From Streptomyces echinatus (GTDB taxonomy: Bacteria; Actinomycetota; Actinomycetes; Streptomycetales; Streptomycetaceae): 64,000 nucleotides of DNA. The stretch covers positions 248,001 to 312,000 of the forward strand of contig NZ_JACHJK010000009.1 in the NCBI RefSeq assembly GCF_014203595.1, written 5' to 3'. Positions 43,258-53,109 of this stretch are shown piece by piece. The notes under the pieces are model-generated. The model saw nothing but the letters and a program-made list of their open reading frames with translations, had not been told where the DNA came from and did no database searches. The number at the start of each line of letters is the position of its first letter. The stretch's first letter is position 1. Both the position numbers and the translations under genes were made by a program.

Positions 43258-43469
43258 GTCCGCCTCCGCGCAGTCCGTCGTGCCGTGCCGGCCGGTCCGG
43301 GCCTCGCCGCGTGCGGTCCGGGCCGGTCTGTCGTCGTCTGTGGTCCGTGCCGTCCGGTGTGTCGCGCCGGATGCGCGACGGCTGGTGCGGACGGGGTCCT
43401 CGGCGGTGCCCTCGGGAGGGTATGTACCCGCCGGCGGCCGCTCCATGGCGGTGCCGCGGGGCGACGGGG

Positions 43470-44261
43470 TCACATCCCGGTGGACCGGCCTCCCGGGGCA
43501 CGCAGGCGGCCGTACACCCGGTAGCCGGCTCCCGCGCAGGCGGCGGCGATCAGGGCACCGCCGGCGGCGAGTGCCGGAACCGAGTCGTCGAAGGTGCCTC
43601 CCTGTCCCGCGTCCACTCCGTGCTGGACGGCGGCGTGACCGTCCGCGCAGGACGCGCCGTGGGACTCCGCGCACCCGTGATCGTCGTGCCCTCCGGCATC
43701 CCGGCCACCGCTGTCGCGCCCGGAACCGTCCTGCCCCGAGCCGTCGTGCCCGGAAGCGTCCTGCCCGGAGCCGTCGCGCCCAGCACCGTCCTGGGAGCCG
43801 CTGTCGCGCCCGGTGCTGTCCCGGCCGGCGGCGTCTTCACCGGCACCGTCCTGAACGGCGCCCTCCCTCCCGCCCGGATCCTGCCCGCCCCCCGCCTGAC
43901 CGGCACCGTCCCACCCGCCGGCCTCCTGACCCGCACCGTCCTGCCCGGCACCGTCCTGCCCGGCACCGTCGCGCCCGGCGACGTCGCCTCCATTGCCGTC
44001 GCGCCCCGTGGTGTCCGGCACGCCCCCCTCGCAGGGCTCCCCTTCCGGTGAGCCGGCGCCGAGGGGGCCCGGCACCGCCCCGCCGAGGGGGTCGCAGGGC
44101 ACGGGGGCGGTGCCGGGGCCGGCCTCGGCGACCGGGCCGGGTGGCACGGCGCCGTCGGTGGAGGGCACGGGCGCGGCGGTGCCGGCGGACGCGGGCCCGG
44201 CGAGGGCGAGCACGGCACCGGCGGCGAGGACGGCGGACAGGGCGCGGGCGGTGCGGCGCAT
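43470..44261 (-). CDS. Secreted, repeat-rich, membrane-anchored surface protein
   Basis: The 263-residue protein has a signal peptide (about residues 1-26, ASAG), a long low-complexity middle built from Asp-Gly-(Ala/Ser)-Gly-Gln-type pentapeptides, a Cys pair (CAESHGASC), and a C-terminal hydrophobic helix followed by basic residues (YRVYGRLRAPGGR). It resembles wall-spanning anchored proteins but has no clear LPXTG sortase motif. The ATG at 44261 has GAGGAG upstream. The function is unknown. Confidence 0.7.
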   Translation of the reverse strand: MRRTARALSAVLAAGAVLALAGPASAGTAAPVPSTDGAVPPGPVAEAGPGTAPVPCDPLGGAVPGPLGAGSPEGEPCEGGVPDTTGRDGNGGDVAGRDGAGQDGAGQDGAGQEAGGWDGAGQAGGGQDPGGREGAVQDGAGEDAAGRDSTGRDSGSQDGAGRDGSGQDASGHDGSGQDGSGRDSGGRDAGGHDDHGCAESHGASCADGHAAVQHGVDAGQGGTFDDSVPALAAGGALIAAACAGAGYRVYGRLRAPGGRSTGM

Positions 44262-44591
44262 GGGAGCGGCTCCTCGTCGGGCTGCGGCGGGACGGTCGGA
44301 CGGCCGTACACCGGCGCACCGGTACGACGGCGACGCCGCGCGGCACCCGGGTACGGGGGCACGCGTCGTGCCCTCGCTGTCATCACAGCCCGCGCGGGGC
44401 CGTACCGCGCGCGGCCGGAGCCCATTCGCGGGACGCGTGGGGCCGGCCGGGTGACGGCGCAGGCGACGGGCCCCCGGGGCTCCGCCGTCCGCACCCCGGG
44501 CGGGCCCCGGAGGTTTTCCGTCCCCCTCGCAGGTGACTCGGTATGGGCTGACCGGATCGTCCGCTTCGCACTGCACCGGGGAGGTCTCTCG
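44262..44591. other. Divergent intergenic region, no gene seen
   Basis: These 330 bases separate two divergent genes and should contain both promoters. I found no convincing -35/-10 pair, palindrome or small gene. Confidence 0.6.
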
Positions 44592-46388
44592 ATGAGCACC
44601 AAGGTCTCGGACCACATCCTTGAGCGCCTGCGCGCTTGGGGCGTGGAACAGGTTTTCGGCTATCCGGGCGACGGCATCAACGGGTTGCTCGCAGCCTGGG
44701 GCCGCGCCGAGGACCAGCCGCGGTTCATCCAGTCCCGGCACGAGGAGATGTCCGCCTTCGAGGCGGTCGGGTACGCGAAGTTCTCCGGCCGGATCGGAGT
44801 GTGCGCGGCGACGTCCGGGCCCGGGGCCATCCACCTGCTGAACGGCCTGTACGACGCCAAGCTGGACCATGTGCCGGTGCTGGCGATCGTCGGCCAGACC
44901 GACCGGACCGCGATGGGCGGCTCCTACCAGCAGGAAGTGGACCTGCACACGCTGTACAAGGACGTCGCCTCGGAGTTCGTGGAGACGGTGACGGTACCCG
45001 AGCAGCTGCCGAACGTACTGGACCGGGCGATCCGGACGGCGTACGCCCGGCGCTGCCCGACCGCGCTGATCATCCCGGGTGACGTGCAGGAACTGGACTA
45101 CTCGCCGCCGACGCACGAGTTCAAGATGGTGCCCTCCAGCCTGGGCATGAGCGACTACACCGCGACACCGACGGACGAGGCGCTGCGCCGGGCGGCGGAT
45201 GTGCTGAACGCGGGCGACAAGGTGGCCGTCCTCGTCGGCCAGGGCGCGGCGGGCGCGGTCGTGGAGGTGCGGGAGATCGCCGAGCTGCTCGGCGCCGGGG
45301 TGGCGAAGGCGCTGCTCGGCAAGGACGTGCTGAGCGACGAACTGCCCTATGTGACCGGGCCGATCGGTCTGCTGGGCAGCCGGCCGTCGTACGAGCTGAT
45401 GCGGGACTGCGACACGCTCCTGACGATCGGTTCGTCGTTCCCGTACACGCAGTTCATGCCGGACTTCGGCAAGGCGCGCGGGGTCCAGATCGACATCGAC
45501 CCCCACATGATCGGCATGCGCTATCCGTACGAGGTGAATCTGGTCGGGGACGCGCAGGCCACGCTGCGGCGGCTGATCCCGTTGCTGGACGGCGACCGGG
45601 GCGGCCGCGAGTGGTACGACACGGTGTGCGCCAACGTGAAGCGCTGGCACGAGACGATGGAGCGGCGGGCCGGTCTGAAGGCCGACCCGATCAACCCGGA
45701 GCACGTGGCCCGGGCGCTGGATCCGCTGCTGCCGGACAACGCGATCCTGACCTCGGACTCCGGTTCGGTCGCCAACTGGTACGCGCGGCACATCTCGATG
45801 CGGCCGGGCATGCGCGGGTCGCTGTCCGGGACGCTGGCGACGATGGGCCCCGGTGTGCCGTACGCGATCGGGGCGAAGTTCGCGCACCCGGACCGGCCGG
45901 TGTTCGCGCTCGTCGGGGACGGGGCCATGCAGATGAACGGCCTGGCGGAGATGATCACGGCGGCGAAGTACCGCGACCGCTGGTCGGATCCGCGGCTGGT
46001 GGTGGCCGTGTGGAACAACCAGGACCTGAACCAGGTGACGTGGGAGATGCGGGCGATGGAGGGCGCTCCGTCGTTCCTGCCCTCCCAGTCGATCCCGGAC
46101 GTGCAGTACGCGGAGTTCGCCCGCTCCCTCGGGCTGACCGGCATCCGGGTGGAGAAGCCGGAGGACGTGGAGGCGGGCTGGCGGGCCGCCCTGGAGGCGG
46201 ACGGGCCGGTGGTGATCGAGTTCCTCACCGACCCGGCCGTGCCGCCGATCCCGCCGCACGCCACCTGGGAGCAGATGGAAGCGACGGCCGCGTCGGTCCT
46301 GAAGGGCGACGCGGACCGCGGCTCGATGATCAAACAGGGGCTGAAGGCGAAGGTCCAGGAGTTCCTGCCGGGCCGGCAGAAGCAGTAG
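44592..46388 (+). CDS. Thiamine-diphosphate enzyme of the pyruvate oxidase/acetolactate synthase family
   Basis: The 598-residue enzyme has the three-domain ThDP architecture: the catalytic Glu in QSRHEEMSAFEAVGYAK, a central Rossmann-like domain, and the ThDP/Mg motif VGDGAMQMNGLAEM ending WNN. It resembles PoxB-type pyruvate dehydrogenases (quinone) and related actinobacterial enzymes. The ATG at 44592 has GGGAGG upstream. It is followed on the same strand by DUF2795 and DJ-1/PfpI genes. Confidence 0.87.
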   Translation: MSTKVSDHILERLRAWGVEQVFGYPGDGINGLLAAWGRAEDQPRFIQSRHEEMSAFEAVGYAKFSGRIGVCAATSGPGAIHLLNGLYDAKLDHVPVLAIVGQTDRTAMGGSYQQEVDLHTLYKDVASEFVETVTVPEQLPNVLDRAIRTAYARRCPTALIIPGDVQELDYSPPTHEFKMVPSSLGMSDYTATPTDEALRRAADVLNAGDKVAVLVGQGAAGAVVEVREIAELLGAGVAKALLGKDVLSDELPYVTGPIGLLGSRPSYELMRDCDTLLTIGSSFPYTQFMPDFGKARGVQIDIDPHMIGMRYPYEVNLVGDAQATLRRLIPLLDGDRGGREWYDTVCANVKRWHETMERRAGLKADPINPEHVARALDPLLPDNAILTSDSGSVANWYARHISMRPGMRGSLSGTLATMGPGVPYAIGAKFAHPDRPVFALVGDGAMQMNGLAEMITAAKYRDRWSDPRLVVAVWNNQDLNQVTWEMRAMEGAPSFLPSQSIPDVQYAEFARSLGLTGIRVEKPEDVEAGWRAALEADGPVVIEFLTDPAVPPIPPHATWEQMEATAASVLKGDADRGSMIKQGLKAKVQEFLPGRQKQ

Positions 46389-46461
46389 CCGTGCGCGGAC
46401 CCGGTGTCGGACCGACGGCACCGGGTACGTGGTGCGGACCTTCGACCCTCTGGAGGGAGAC

Positions 46462-46839
46462 ATGCAGCGAGGCAGTGACCGGCTGAGCGTCCATCGGGAC
46501 GACGAGATGAAGCACGAGCTGAAGGGCCTGCTGCGGTCCGGGCATCCGACACGTGCCGAGGAGTGGCACGATCCGGAGCCGGCCGCGGACGACGACCCGG
46601 AGGTCTGGAGCGGACCGGTCGGTGGTCTGGGATCCCCGGCGACGCTGGAGCGGACCCGGCTGGAGCTGGCCCGGCACCTGGGTCGGCACGCCTTCCCCGC
46701 GAAGCCGGGCGAGCTGGCCCGGGCGCTGCGCCGGGGCAACGCGCCCGGCGGGCTGGTCGACGCGGTGGCCGGGCTGCGGCACGGCGGCCGGTACGACAAC
46801 GTCCAGCAGTTGGCGGAGGCGCTGACGGGCGGTGCGTGA
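46462..46839 (+). CDS. DUF2795 domain protein
   Basis: The 125-residue protein ends with a DUF2795-like region (ARHLGRHAFPAKPGELARALRRGNAPGGLVDAVAGL). The ATG at 46462 has TGGAGGGAG upstream. It lies between the ThDP enzyme and the DJ-1 gene. The function of the family is unknown. Confidence 0.8.
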   Translation: MQRGSDRLSVHRDDEMKHELKGLLRSGHPTRAEEWHDPEPAADDDPEVWSGPVGGLGSPATLERTRLELARHLGRHAFPAKPGELARALRRGNAPGGLVDAVAGLRHGGRYDNVQQLAEALTGGA

Positions 46840-46924
46840 GACGGGGCCGGGTACCCGGGAACGCCCGGGACGGCTCGGTCGACGTGGGCGACGCCCTCCA
46901 TAAACTGAAAGGAAGCTGAGGATC

Positions 46925-47467
46925 ATGCGTATCGCGTTTCTGGTGGCCCCCGAAGGCGTCGAGCAGGTCGAGCTGACCGAGCCGTGGAAGGCGGCCGCGG
47001 ACGCCGGGCACGAGCCGGTCCTGGTGTCGACCGAGTCCGGGAAGATCCAGGCGTTCAATCATCTGGACAAGGCGGACACGTTCCCCGTGGACGAGGTGGT
47101 GGGTGAGACGTCGGCCGGGTCGTTCGGCGGTCTGGTGCTGCCGGGCGGGGTCGCCAACCCGGACTTCCTGCGTATGGACGAGAAGGCCGTCGCGTTCGTG
47201 AAGGACTTCTTCGAGCAGGGCCGTCCGGTCGCCGCGATCTGCCACGCCCCGTGGACGCTGGTGGAGGCGGACGTCGTGAGCGGCCGGGTGCTCACCTCCT
47301 GGCCGAGCCTGCGGACGGACATCCGCAACGCCGGCGGCACCTGGGTGGACGAGCAGGTGAAGATCTGCGACCACGGGTCCAACCAGCTGGTCACCAGCCG
47401 CAAGCCGGACGATCTGCGGGCGTTCTGCGACGCGTTCCTGCACGTGTTCGCCGGCGAAACCGGCTGA
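46925..47467 (+). CDS. DJ-1/PfpI-family protein (type 1 glutamine amidotransferase-like)
   Basis: The 180-residue protein has the nucleophile elbow AAICHAPW (C106, H107) and the family core GLVLPGGVANPDFLR. It resembles YhbO/PfpI stress proteins with protease-, deglycase- or chaperone-like roles. A strong hairpin 14 bases beyond the stop ends the transcript. Confidence 0.92.
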   Translation: MRIAFLVAPEGVEQVELTEPWKAAADAGHEPVLVSTESGKIQAFNHLDKADTFPVDEVVGETSAGSFGGLVLPGGVANPDFLRMDEKAVAFVKDFFEQGRPVAAICHAPWTLVEADVVSGRVLTSWPSLRTDIRNAGGTWVDEQVKICDHGSNQLVTSRKPDDLRAFCDAFLHVFAGETG

Positions 47468-47480
47468 CCGGGCCCCGAGG

Positions 47481-47519
47481 CGCGTGAGGGCCGGCCCGTC
47501 ACGGGCCGGCCCTCACGCG
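47481..47519. terminator. Very strong bidirectional hairpin terminator
   Basis: Exact complementary 19-base arms (47481-47499 and 47501-47519) flank a single base, so the real loop takes in a few arm bases. It lies between the convergent DJ-1 and DUF6158 genes and can serve both strands. Confidence 0.85.
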
Positions 47520-47607
47520 TGTGCCGCGGGCCGGGGTCCTGACCACCCGCGCGCGCGTGCCGCCGGTCGGAGTGCCGGCGTGCGCGGAGACCCCCGGGGG
47601 CCGCCGG

Positions 47608-47895
47608 TCAGGTTCCCGACGTGCGCGGAGTCGCCGCCTCGCCGCAGTGGCGCTCGCGGGCGCCCTCGCGGGTGCGGCCCGCGCTCACCAGACGGCGCGG
47701 GTTGCGGCGCAGATACTCGCCCTCCAGCTGTGCCATCCGCTCGTTGTGGGCCCGCAGTGCGTCGTTCGAGCCGTACAGGAGTGTGTCGTGGCGCGTGCGG
47801 TGGATCGTCTCCAGCTCCTTCATGAGCTGCTGGTCGTCCAGCCGGCTGGGGTCGACTCCGGTCATGGTGGTGCCCCGCTCGTCGTGTTCGTTCAT
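47608..47895 (-). CDS. DUF6158 family protein
   Basis: The 95-residue protein contains GVDPSRLDDQQLMKELETIHRTRHDTLLYGSNDAL and EGEYLRRNPRR, the pattern of DUF6158. It is a small, charged, probably helical cytoplasmic protein of unknown role. Confidence 0.8.
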   Translation of the reverse strand: MNEHDERGTTMTGVDPSRLDDQQLMKELETIHRTRHDTLLYGSNDALRAHNERMAQLEGEYLRRNPRRLVSAGRTREGARERHCGEAATPRTSGT

Positions 47896-48034
47896 GGGCT
47901 ACGGGTACCCGCCCGGCACGCACTCCCCCGAGCGATTTCCGGGAGGAATCCATGGAGCTCGCGTTCCTGAGTCCACTGTACGAACATCCGGGGTCCCGGG
48001 CCTCCGCATCCGGGGGTGCGAGGCGGACGTGGGC

Positions 48035-49654
48035 TCACCGGGCCCGCTCGACGCGCCGTTCGTCCCAGACCGGCTCCGGGGTCTCGCGGACCCGGCCGTC
48101 GCTGCCGAAGACCAGGAAACGGTCGAAGGAGCGGGCGAACCAGCGGTCGTGGGTGACCGCGAGAACCGTGCCCTCGAACGCCTCCAGCCCCTCCTGAAGG
48201 GCCTCGGCCGACTCCAGGTCGAGGTTGTCGGTGGGCTCGTCCAGGAGCAGCGCGGTGACGCCGGCCAGTTCCAGCAGCAGGATCTGGAAGCGGGCCTGCT
48301 GCCCGCCGGAGAGCCGGTCGAAGGTCTGCTCGGCCTGCTGGGTGAGTTCGTAGCGGCGCAGCCGGGACATGGCCGCGCCCCGGTCCTGGGCGTGCTCCTT
48401 CCACAGGATGTCCAGGAGGGTGCGCCCCCGCAGCTCGGGGTGGGCGTGGGTCTGCGCGAAGTGGCCGGGTACGACCCGGGCGCCCAGCTTCCACTCCCCC
48501 GTGTGCGTGACGTCCTCACCGGCGAGCAGCCGGAGGAAGTGGGACTTGCCGGAGCCGTTGGAGCCGAGGACGGCGACCCGTTCGCCGTAGAAGACCTCCA
48601 GGTCGAACGGCTTCATCAGGCCGGTCAGTTCGAGTCCCTGGCAGGTGACCGCCCGTACGCCGGTGCGGCCGCCCTTCAGCCGCATGGTGATGTCCTGCTC
48701 GCGGGGCGGCTCGGGCGGGGGGCCGGCCTCCTCGAACTTGCGCAGGCGGGTCTGCGCGGCCGCGTACCGGGACGCCATCTCGTGGCTGACGGCGGCGGCC
48801 TGACGGAGGTTCAGGACCAGCTTCTTCAGCTGGGCGTGCTTCTCGTCCCAGCGGCGGCGCAGCTCCTCGAAGCGGGCGAAGCGTTCGCGGCGGGCGTCGT
48901 GGTAGGTGGCGAAGCCGCCGCCGTGCACCCAGGCGTCCGCGCCGGCCGGTCCCGGCTCGACGGAGACGATCTTCTCGGCGGCGCGGGCGAGGAGTTCGCG
49001 GTCGTGGGAGACGAACAGGACCGTCTTGCGGGTCTCCTTGAGCTGCTGTTCCAGCCACCGCTTGCCGGGCACGTCGAGATAGTTGTCCGGCTCGTCCAGC
49101 AGCAGCACCTCGTCGGTGCCGCGCAGCAGCGCCTCCAGCACGAGCCGTTTCTGCTCGCCGCCGGAGAGGGTGCGCACCTGCCGCCACTGGGCCCGCTCGT
49201 AGGGCATGCCCAGTGCGGCCGTGGTGCACATGTCCCACAGGGTCTCGGCCTCGTAGCCGCGGACCTCGGCCCAGTCCGAGAGTGCCTGCGCGTACTGCAG
49301 CTGGGCCGCCTCGTCGTCGACGGTCATGAGGGCGTGCTCGGCCCGGTCGACCGCTTCCGCCGCCTGGCGGATGCGGGGCGGGGCGACGGAGACGAGCAGG
49401 TCCCGCACGGTCGTCTCGTCCCGTACGGAGCCGACGAACTGGCGCATCACGCCGAGGCCGCCGCTGACGGTGACGGTGCCGCCGTGCGGTTTGAGCTCAC
49501 CGGAGATCAGCCGCAGCAAGGTGGTCTTGCCGGCGCCGTTCGGGCCGACCAGGGCGACGGCGGCACCCTCTCCGACCCGGAAGGAGACATCGCCGAGCAG
49601 CGTCCTCCCGTCGGGGAGGTGGTACTCGAGGTGCGCGGCTTCCAGATGTCCCAT
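48035..49654 (-). CDS. ABC-F family ATPase
   Basis: The 539-residue soluble protein has two ABC cassettes: Walker A GPNGAGKTT and GSNGSGKSH, and signatures LSGGEQKR and LSGGQQAR, with no membrane domain. The linker between them is rich in charged residues. ABC-F proteins act on ribosomes, some giving resistance to antibiotics by target protection. Whether this one is housekeeping or resistance-related cannot be decided from the sequence alone. Confidence 0.92.
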   Translation of the reverse strand: MGHLEAAHLEYHLPDGRTLLGDVSFRVGEGAAVALVGPNGAGKTTLLRLISGELKPHGGTVTVSGGLGVMRQFVGSVRDETTVRDLLVSVAPPRIRQAAEAVDRAEHALMTVDDEAAQLQYAQALSDWAEVRGYEAETLWDMCTTAALGMPYERAQWRQVRTLSGGEQKRLVLEALLRGTDEVLLLDEPDNYLDVPGKRWLEQQLKETRKTVLFVSHDRELLARAAEKIVSVEPGPAGADAWVHGGGFATYHDARRERFARFEELRRRWDEKHAQLKKLVLNLRQAAAVSHEMASRYAAAQTRLRKFEEAGPPPEPPREQDITMRLKGGRTGVRAVTCQGLELTGLMKPFDLEVFYGERVAVLGSNGSGKSHFLRLLAGEDVTHTGEWKLGARVVPGHFAQTHAHPELRGRTLLDILWKEHAQDRGAAMSRLRRYELTQQAEQTFDRLSGGQQARFQILLLELAGVTALLLDEPTDNLDLESAEALQEGLEAFEGTVLAVTHDRWFARSFDRFLVFGSDGRVRETPEPVWDERRVERAR

Positions 49655-49846
49655 GGGGAGGCATTCTCCGGGGCGCCCGGGGCCCGGGGCAAACGCATAT
49701 GTGGTGGCACCCGGCGACCGCGGCCCCCGACGCCCGCGGCGGCGGGGCGCCCGCGCCCGAGCGGCCCCTCGTACGGTTCCGCGCCACGGCGGACCCGGGC
49801 GGCCGGGGCGGACCCGGGCGGCCGGGACGGCCGCCCGGCAGACGCG

Positions 49847-50503
49847 TCACCCGGCCGCGCCCAGCGCCTCTCCCGCGGGACCGCCCTCACCGGCGGGTTC
49901 CACCACGGCCCCCTCCCAGGTCAGGGCCTGCCAGCCGGCGGACGGGGACCCCTCCAGGATCACCACGCCGGTGTTCTCCAGCGGGCGGGCCGCGGCGAAG
50001 GCGACGCCGACGTTGCCGGCGCGGGCGGCGGTCCACACACGGATGGCGGCGCCGTGGCTGATCATGACGACGGCCCGGGCGCCGCTCGCGGCGGCCTCGG
50101 CGATCACCGCGTCGTACCGGGCGAGGGCCTCCTCGCCGCTCTCCCCTCCGGGCATGCGCAGGGCGGTGTCCCCGGCCGCCCACGCGAACACCGTGCGCAG
50201 GTACCGCTCGCCCTCGGGGGTGTGCCCGGGCACCATCTCCAGGTCCCCGGCGGACAGCTCGCGGATGCCGTCACGGACGACGACGTCCAGGCCGCGGGCG
50301 GCGGCTAGCGGGGCGGCCGTCCGCTGGGTGCGGATCAGCGTGGAGGCGTAGAGGGCCTCGATGTCCTCGCCGGCGAGCGCCTCGGGCAGGGCCGCGGCCT
50401 GGGCCTCGCCGAGCGGGGTCAGTCCCGGCCCGGGTACGGCGGTGTCCAGCAGGTGGTCCACGTTGGACGGGGTCTGGCCGTGCCGGACGAGGAGCAGGCG
50501 CAT
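49847..50503 (-). CDS. Histidine phosphatase (phosphoglycerate-mutase-like)
   Basis: The 218-residue protein starts with the RHG motif (LLLVRHGQTPSN) and has the second catalytic His in MISHGAAIR. The superfamily includes sugar-phosphate and other phosphatases. The ATG at 50503 has AGGGAG upstream. It is divergent from the PAP2-kinase gene. Confidence 0.92.
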   Translation of the reverse strand: MRLLLVRHGQTPSNVDHLLDTAVPGPGLTPLGEAQAAALPEALAGEDIEALYASTLIRTQRTAAPLAAARGLDVVVRDGIRELSAGDLEMVPGHTPEGERYLRTVFAWAAGDTALRMPGGESGEEALARYDAVIAEAAASGARAVVMISHGAAIRVWTAARAGNVGVAFAAARPLENTGVVILEGSPSAGWQALTWEGAVVEPAGEGGPAGEALGAAG

Positions 50504-50584
50504 CCGGGGGTACTCCCTCCCGTGCCGGGGGGACGCCGGCGCTCGGGGACACAAGAAGCGGGCACTTCAGGGTAACCGCACCCC

Positions 50585-52078
50585 ATGAGCCCAGACCTGG
50601 ACCTGACTCCCCTGCAGACCGGCCGCAGCGCCCTGCGCCGGCTGCTCGACCTCGACTCCGGCGTGTTCGAGGCGGCCGCCGCCCGGCACTGGCCCGGAGC
50701 CGAGCGGGTGCTGCCCCGCCTGAGCCGCAGCGCGAACCACGGGGTGCTGTGGTTCGCCACGGCGGCCGCGATGGCCGCGAGCCGCACCCCGCGGGCCCGC
50801 CGCGCCGCCGTACGGGGAGTGGCCTCCCTCGCCCTGGCCTCACTGACGATCAACACCATCGGCAAGCGCTCCGTGCGCCGGGCGCGGCCGGTGCTGGACC
50901 CGGTGCCGCTGGTGCGGCAGCTGAAGCGGCAGCCGATCACCACCTCGTTCCCGTCCGGGCACGCCGCGTCGGCGGCCGCGTTCGCGACCGGGGTCGCGCT
51001 GGAGTCCCCGGCGTGGGGCGCGGTGGTGGCGCCGGTGGCGTTCTCGGTGGCGGCCTCCCGGGTCTACACCGGGGTGCACTTCCCGAGCGATGTGCTGGCC
51101 GGGGCGGCGCTCGGCGCGGGCGCCGCCTTTCTGGTGCGGCGCCTGGTGCCCACCCGGGCGCAGCTGCGGGGGCCGGTGCGGCCGCGCGCCGAGGTGCCGG
51201 CGCTGCCCGAGGGCGAGGGCCTGGTGATGGTCGCCAACCAGGGCTCGGGCACCGCGGACCGGGTGCGGGCGCTGCAGGCCGCGCTACCGAAGGCGGAGAT
51301 CGTCGAGTGCCCCCCGGAGGAGGTCGCGGACGCGCTGGCGAAGGCGGCGTCCCGGGCGCGGGTGCTCGGGGTGTGCGGCGGCGACGGCACCGTGAACACG
51401 GCCGCCGAGCTCGCCCTGCGCCACGACGTGCCGCTCGCGGTGCTGCCCGGCGGCACCCTCAACCACTTCGCCTACGACCTGGGAGTGGAGGACGAACGCG
51501 ATCTGGCCCGGGCGATCCGGCACGGCGAGGCGGTCCGGGTGGACGCGGGCCGCTTCGTCACCGCGGACGGCTCGGGGCTGTTCCTGAACACGCTGAGCCT
51601 GGGCGTCTATCCGGAGCTGGTGCGGGAGCGGGAGCGCTGGTCGCACCGGATCGGCGGCTGGCCGGCGGGGGTGCTCGGCGCGCTGCGCGTGCTGCACGCC
51701 GACCGGCATCCGCTGGAGGTGGACCTGGGCGGTGAACGGCGCCCGCTGTGGCTGCTGTTCGTCGGCAGTGGCGTCTACCACCGCATGGGGCTGTCGCCCG
51801 GCCGTCGTACCGATCTGGCGGACGGACTGCTGGACGTGCGGGTGGTGCACGGCAGCCGCCGGCCGGCGCTCAGGCTGCTGGCAGCGGCGGCGGCCGGCCC
51901 GTTGACCCGCTCTCCCGCGCACGCGGCGGTCCAGGTGAACCGGCTGCGTCTGACGGGCCTCGCGCCCGGCACCCCGCTGGCCTACGACGGCGAGGTCACG
52001 TCGGTGTCGGGCGAGGTACGGCTGGAGAAGCTGCCGGAGGCCCTGACCGTGTACCGCCCGCAGAACACCAGCGCCTGA
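50585..52078 (+). CDS. PAP2 phosphatase-diacylglycerol kinase fusion
   Basis: The 497-residue protein joins a membrane PAP2 lipid phosphatase (residues 1-190; KRSVRRARP, PSGHAAS, SRVYTGVHFPSD) to a cytoplasmic lipid-kinase catalytic domain (from about 215; GVCGGDGTVN and LPGGTLNHFA). It could dephosphorylate and rephosphorylate lipid substrates at the membrane. The fusion is recurrent in actinobacteria. Confidence 0.92.
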   Translation: MSPDLDLTPLQTGRSALRRLLDLDSGVFEAAAARHWPGAERVLPRLSRSANHGVLWFATAAAMAASRTPRARRAAVRGVASLALASLTINTIGKRSVRRARPVLDPVPLVRQLKRQPITTSFPSGHAASAAAFATGVALESPAWGAVVAPVAFSVAASRVYTGVHFPSDVLAGAALGAGAAFLVRRLVPTRAQLRGPVRPRAEVPALPEGEGLVMVANQGSGTADRVRALQAALPKAEIVECPPEEVADALAKAASRARVLGVCGGDGTVNTAAELALRHDVPLAVLPGGTLNHFAYDLGVEDERDLARAIRHGEAVRVDAGRFVTADGSGLFLNTLSLGVYPELVRERERWSHRIGGWPAGVLGALRVLHADRHPLEVDLGGERRPLWLLFVGSGVYHRMGLSPGRRTDLADGLLDVRVVHGSRRPALRLLAAAAAGPLTRSPAHAAVQVNRLRLTGLAPGTPLAYDGEVTSVSGEVRLEKLPEALTVYRPQNTSA

Positions 52079-52229
52079 CACACGGCGTCCGGCACATCAC
52101 GCCTGACACATCGTCAGTCCATATTGCAAAACGCATATCTCATCATTCGGCACCCGCGCGTACCGTGACGCGTACCGCGGGGGTGTCGCCCGGCACCGGG
52201 CCCGCGGTACGACGAGAAGGGGCCGAGCC

Positions 52230-53051
52230 ATGCCGGAAGCACAGGAGACCGCCGTCTACACGCACGGGCACCACGAGTCGGTGCTGCGTTCGCACACCTG
52301 GCGGACCGCCGCCAACTCCGCGGCCTACCTGCTCGGTTCCCTGAAGCCCCATATGAAGGTCCTGGACATCGGCTGCGGTCCGGGCACCATCACCGCCGAC
52401 CTCGCGGAACTGGTCCCGGACGGCCATGTCACCGGGGTCGACCGGGCGCCGGGCGTGCTGGAGCAGGCCAGGGCGACCGCCGTCGGCCGCGGCCTGGCCA
52501 ACGTCGACTTCGCGGTCGCCGACGTGCACGCCCTGGACTACCCGGACGACACCTTCTGCGTGGTCCACGCCCATCAGGTGCTGCAGCACGTGGGCGACCC
52601 GGTACGAGCGCTGCGCGAGATGCGCCGGGTGACGAGGCCGGGCGGGTTCATCGCCGCCCGGGACGCGGACTACGCGGCGATGACCTGGTATCCGTCGGTG
52701 CCGGGCCTGGACGACTGGCTGGACCTGTACGAGCGGGTGGCCCGCGCAGGCGGCGGCGAGCCCGACGCCGGGCGCCGGCTGAAGGCGTGGGCGCGGGCCG
52801 CCGGGCTGACCGATGTCACCGCCACCGCCGGCACCTGGACCTTCACCACCCCCGAGGAGCGTGCCTGGTGGAGCGGCCTGTGGGCGGACCGCACCCTGGT
52901 TTCCGCCTACGCGGAGCGGGCCACGGCGGGTGGGCACGCGACACCGGATCAGCTGCGGGCCGTGTCCGAGGCGTGGCGGGAGTGGGGCCGGCACCAGGAC
53001 GGCTGGTTCGCGGTCCTGCACGGGGAGATCCTGTGCCGTAAGGAGGCCTGA
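52230..53051 (+). CDS. Class I SAM-dependent methyltransferase
   Basis: The 273-residue protein has LDIGCGPGTITADLAEL (motif I), VTGVDRAP and VHAHQVLQHVGDPVRALREMRRVTRPGG, typical of the UbiE-like methyltransferases. The ATG at 52230 follows GAGAAGGGG. An AT-richer stretch at 52110-52150 probably holds its promoter. The substrate is unknown. Confidence 0.9.
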   Translation: MPEAQETAVYTHGHHESVLRSHTWRTAANSAAYLLGSLKPHMKVLDIGCGPGTITADLAELVPDGHVTGVDRAPGVLEQARATAVGRGLANVDFAVADVHALDYPDDTFCVVHAHQVLQHVGDPVRALREMRRVTRPGGFIAARDADYAAMTWYPSVPGLDDWLDLYERVARAGGGEPDAGRRLKAWARAAGLTDVTATAGTWTFTTPEERAWWSGLWADRTLVSAYAERATAGGHATPDQLRAVSEAWREWGRHQDGWFAVLHGEILCRKEA

Positions 53052-53109
53052 TCGGGAGTTCCCGGGCCACCGCGCCGGCAGGGTGCGGGGGACGGCCGGT
53101 GGCGTGAGC

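Noticed and set aside
43660-44000. Clustered short GC-rich repeats
   Set aside because: They encode the in-frame pentapeptide repeats of the surface protein and are not a CRISPR array or noncoding repeat.
47621-50308. Plus-strand frame of 895 codons
   Set aside because: It is the complement of the ABC-F, DUF6158 and histidine phosphatase genes and arises from high GC at third positions.
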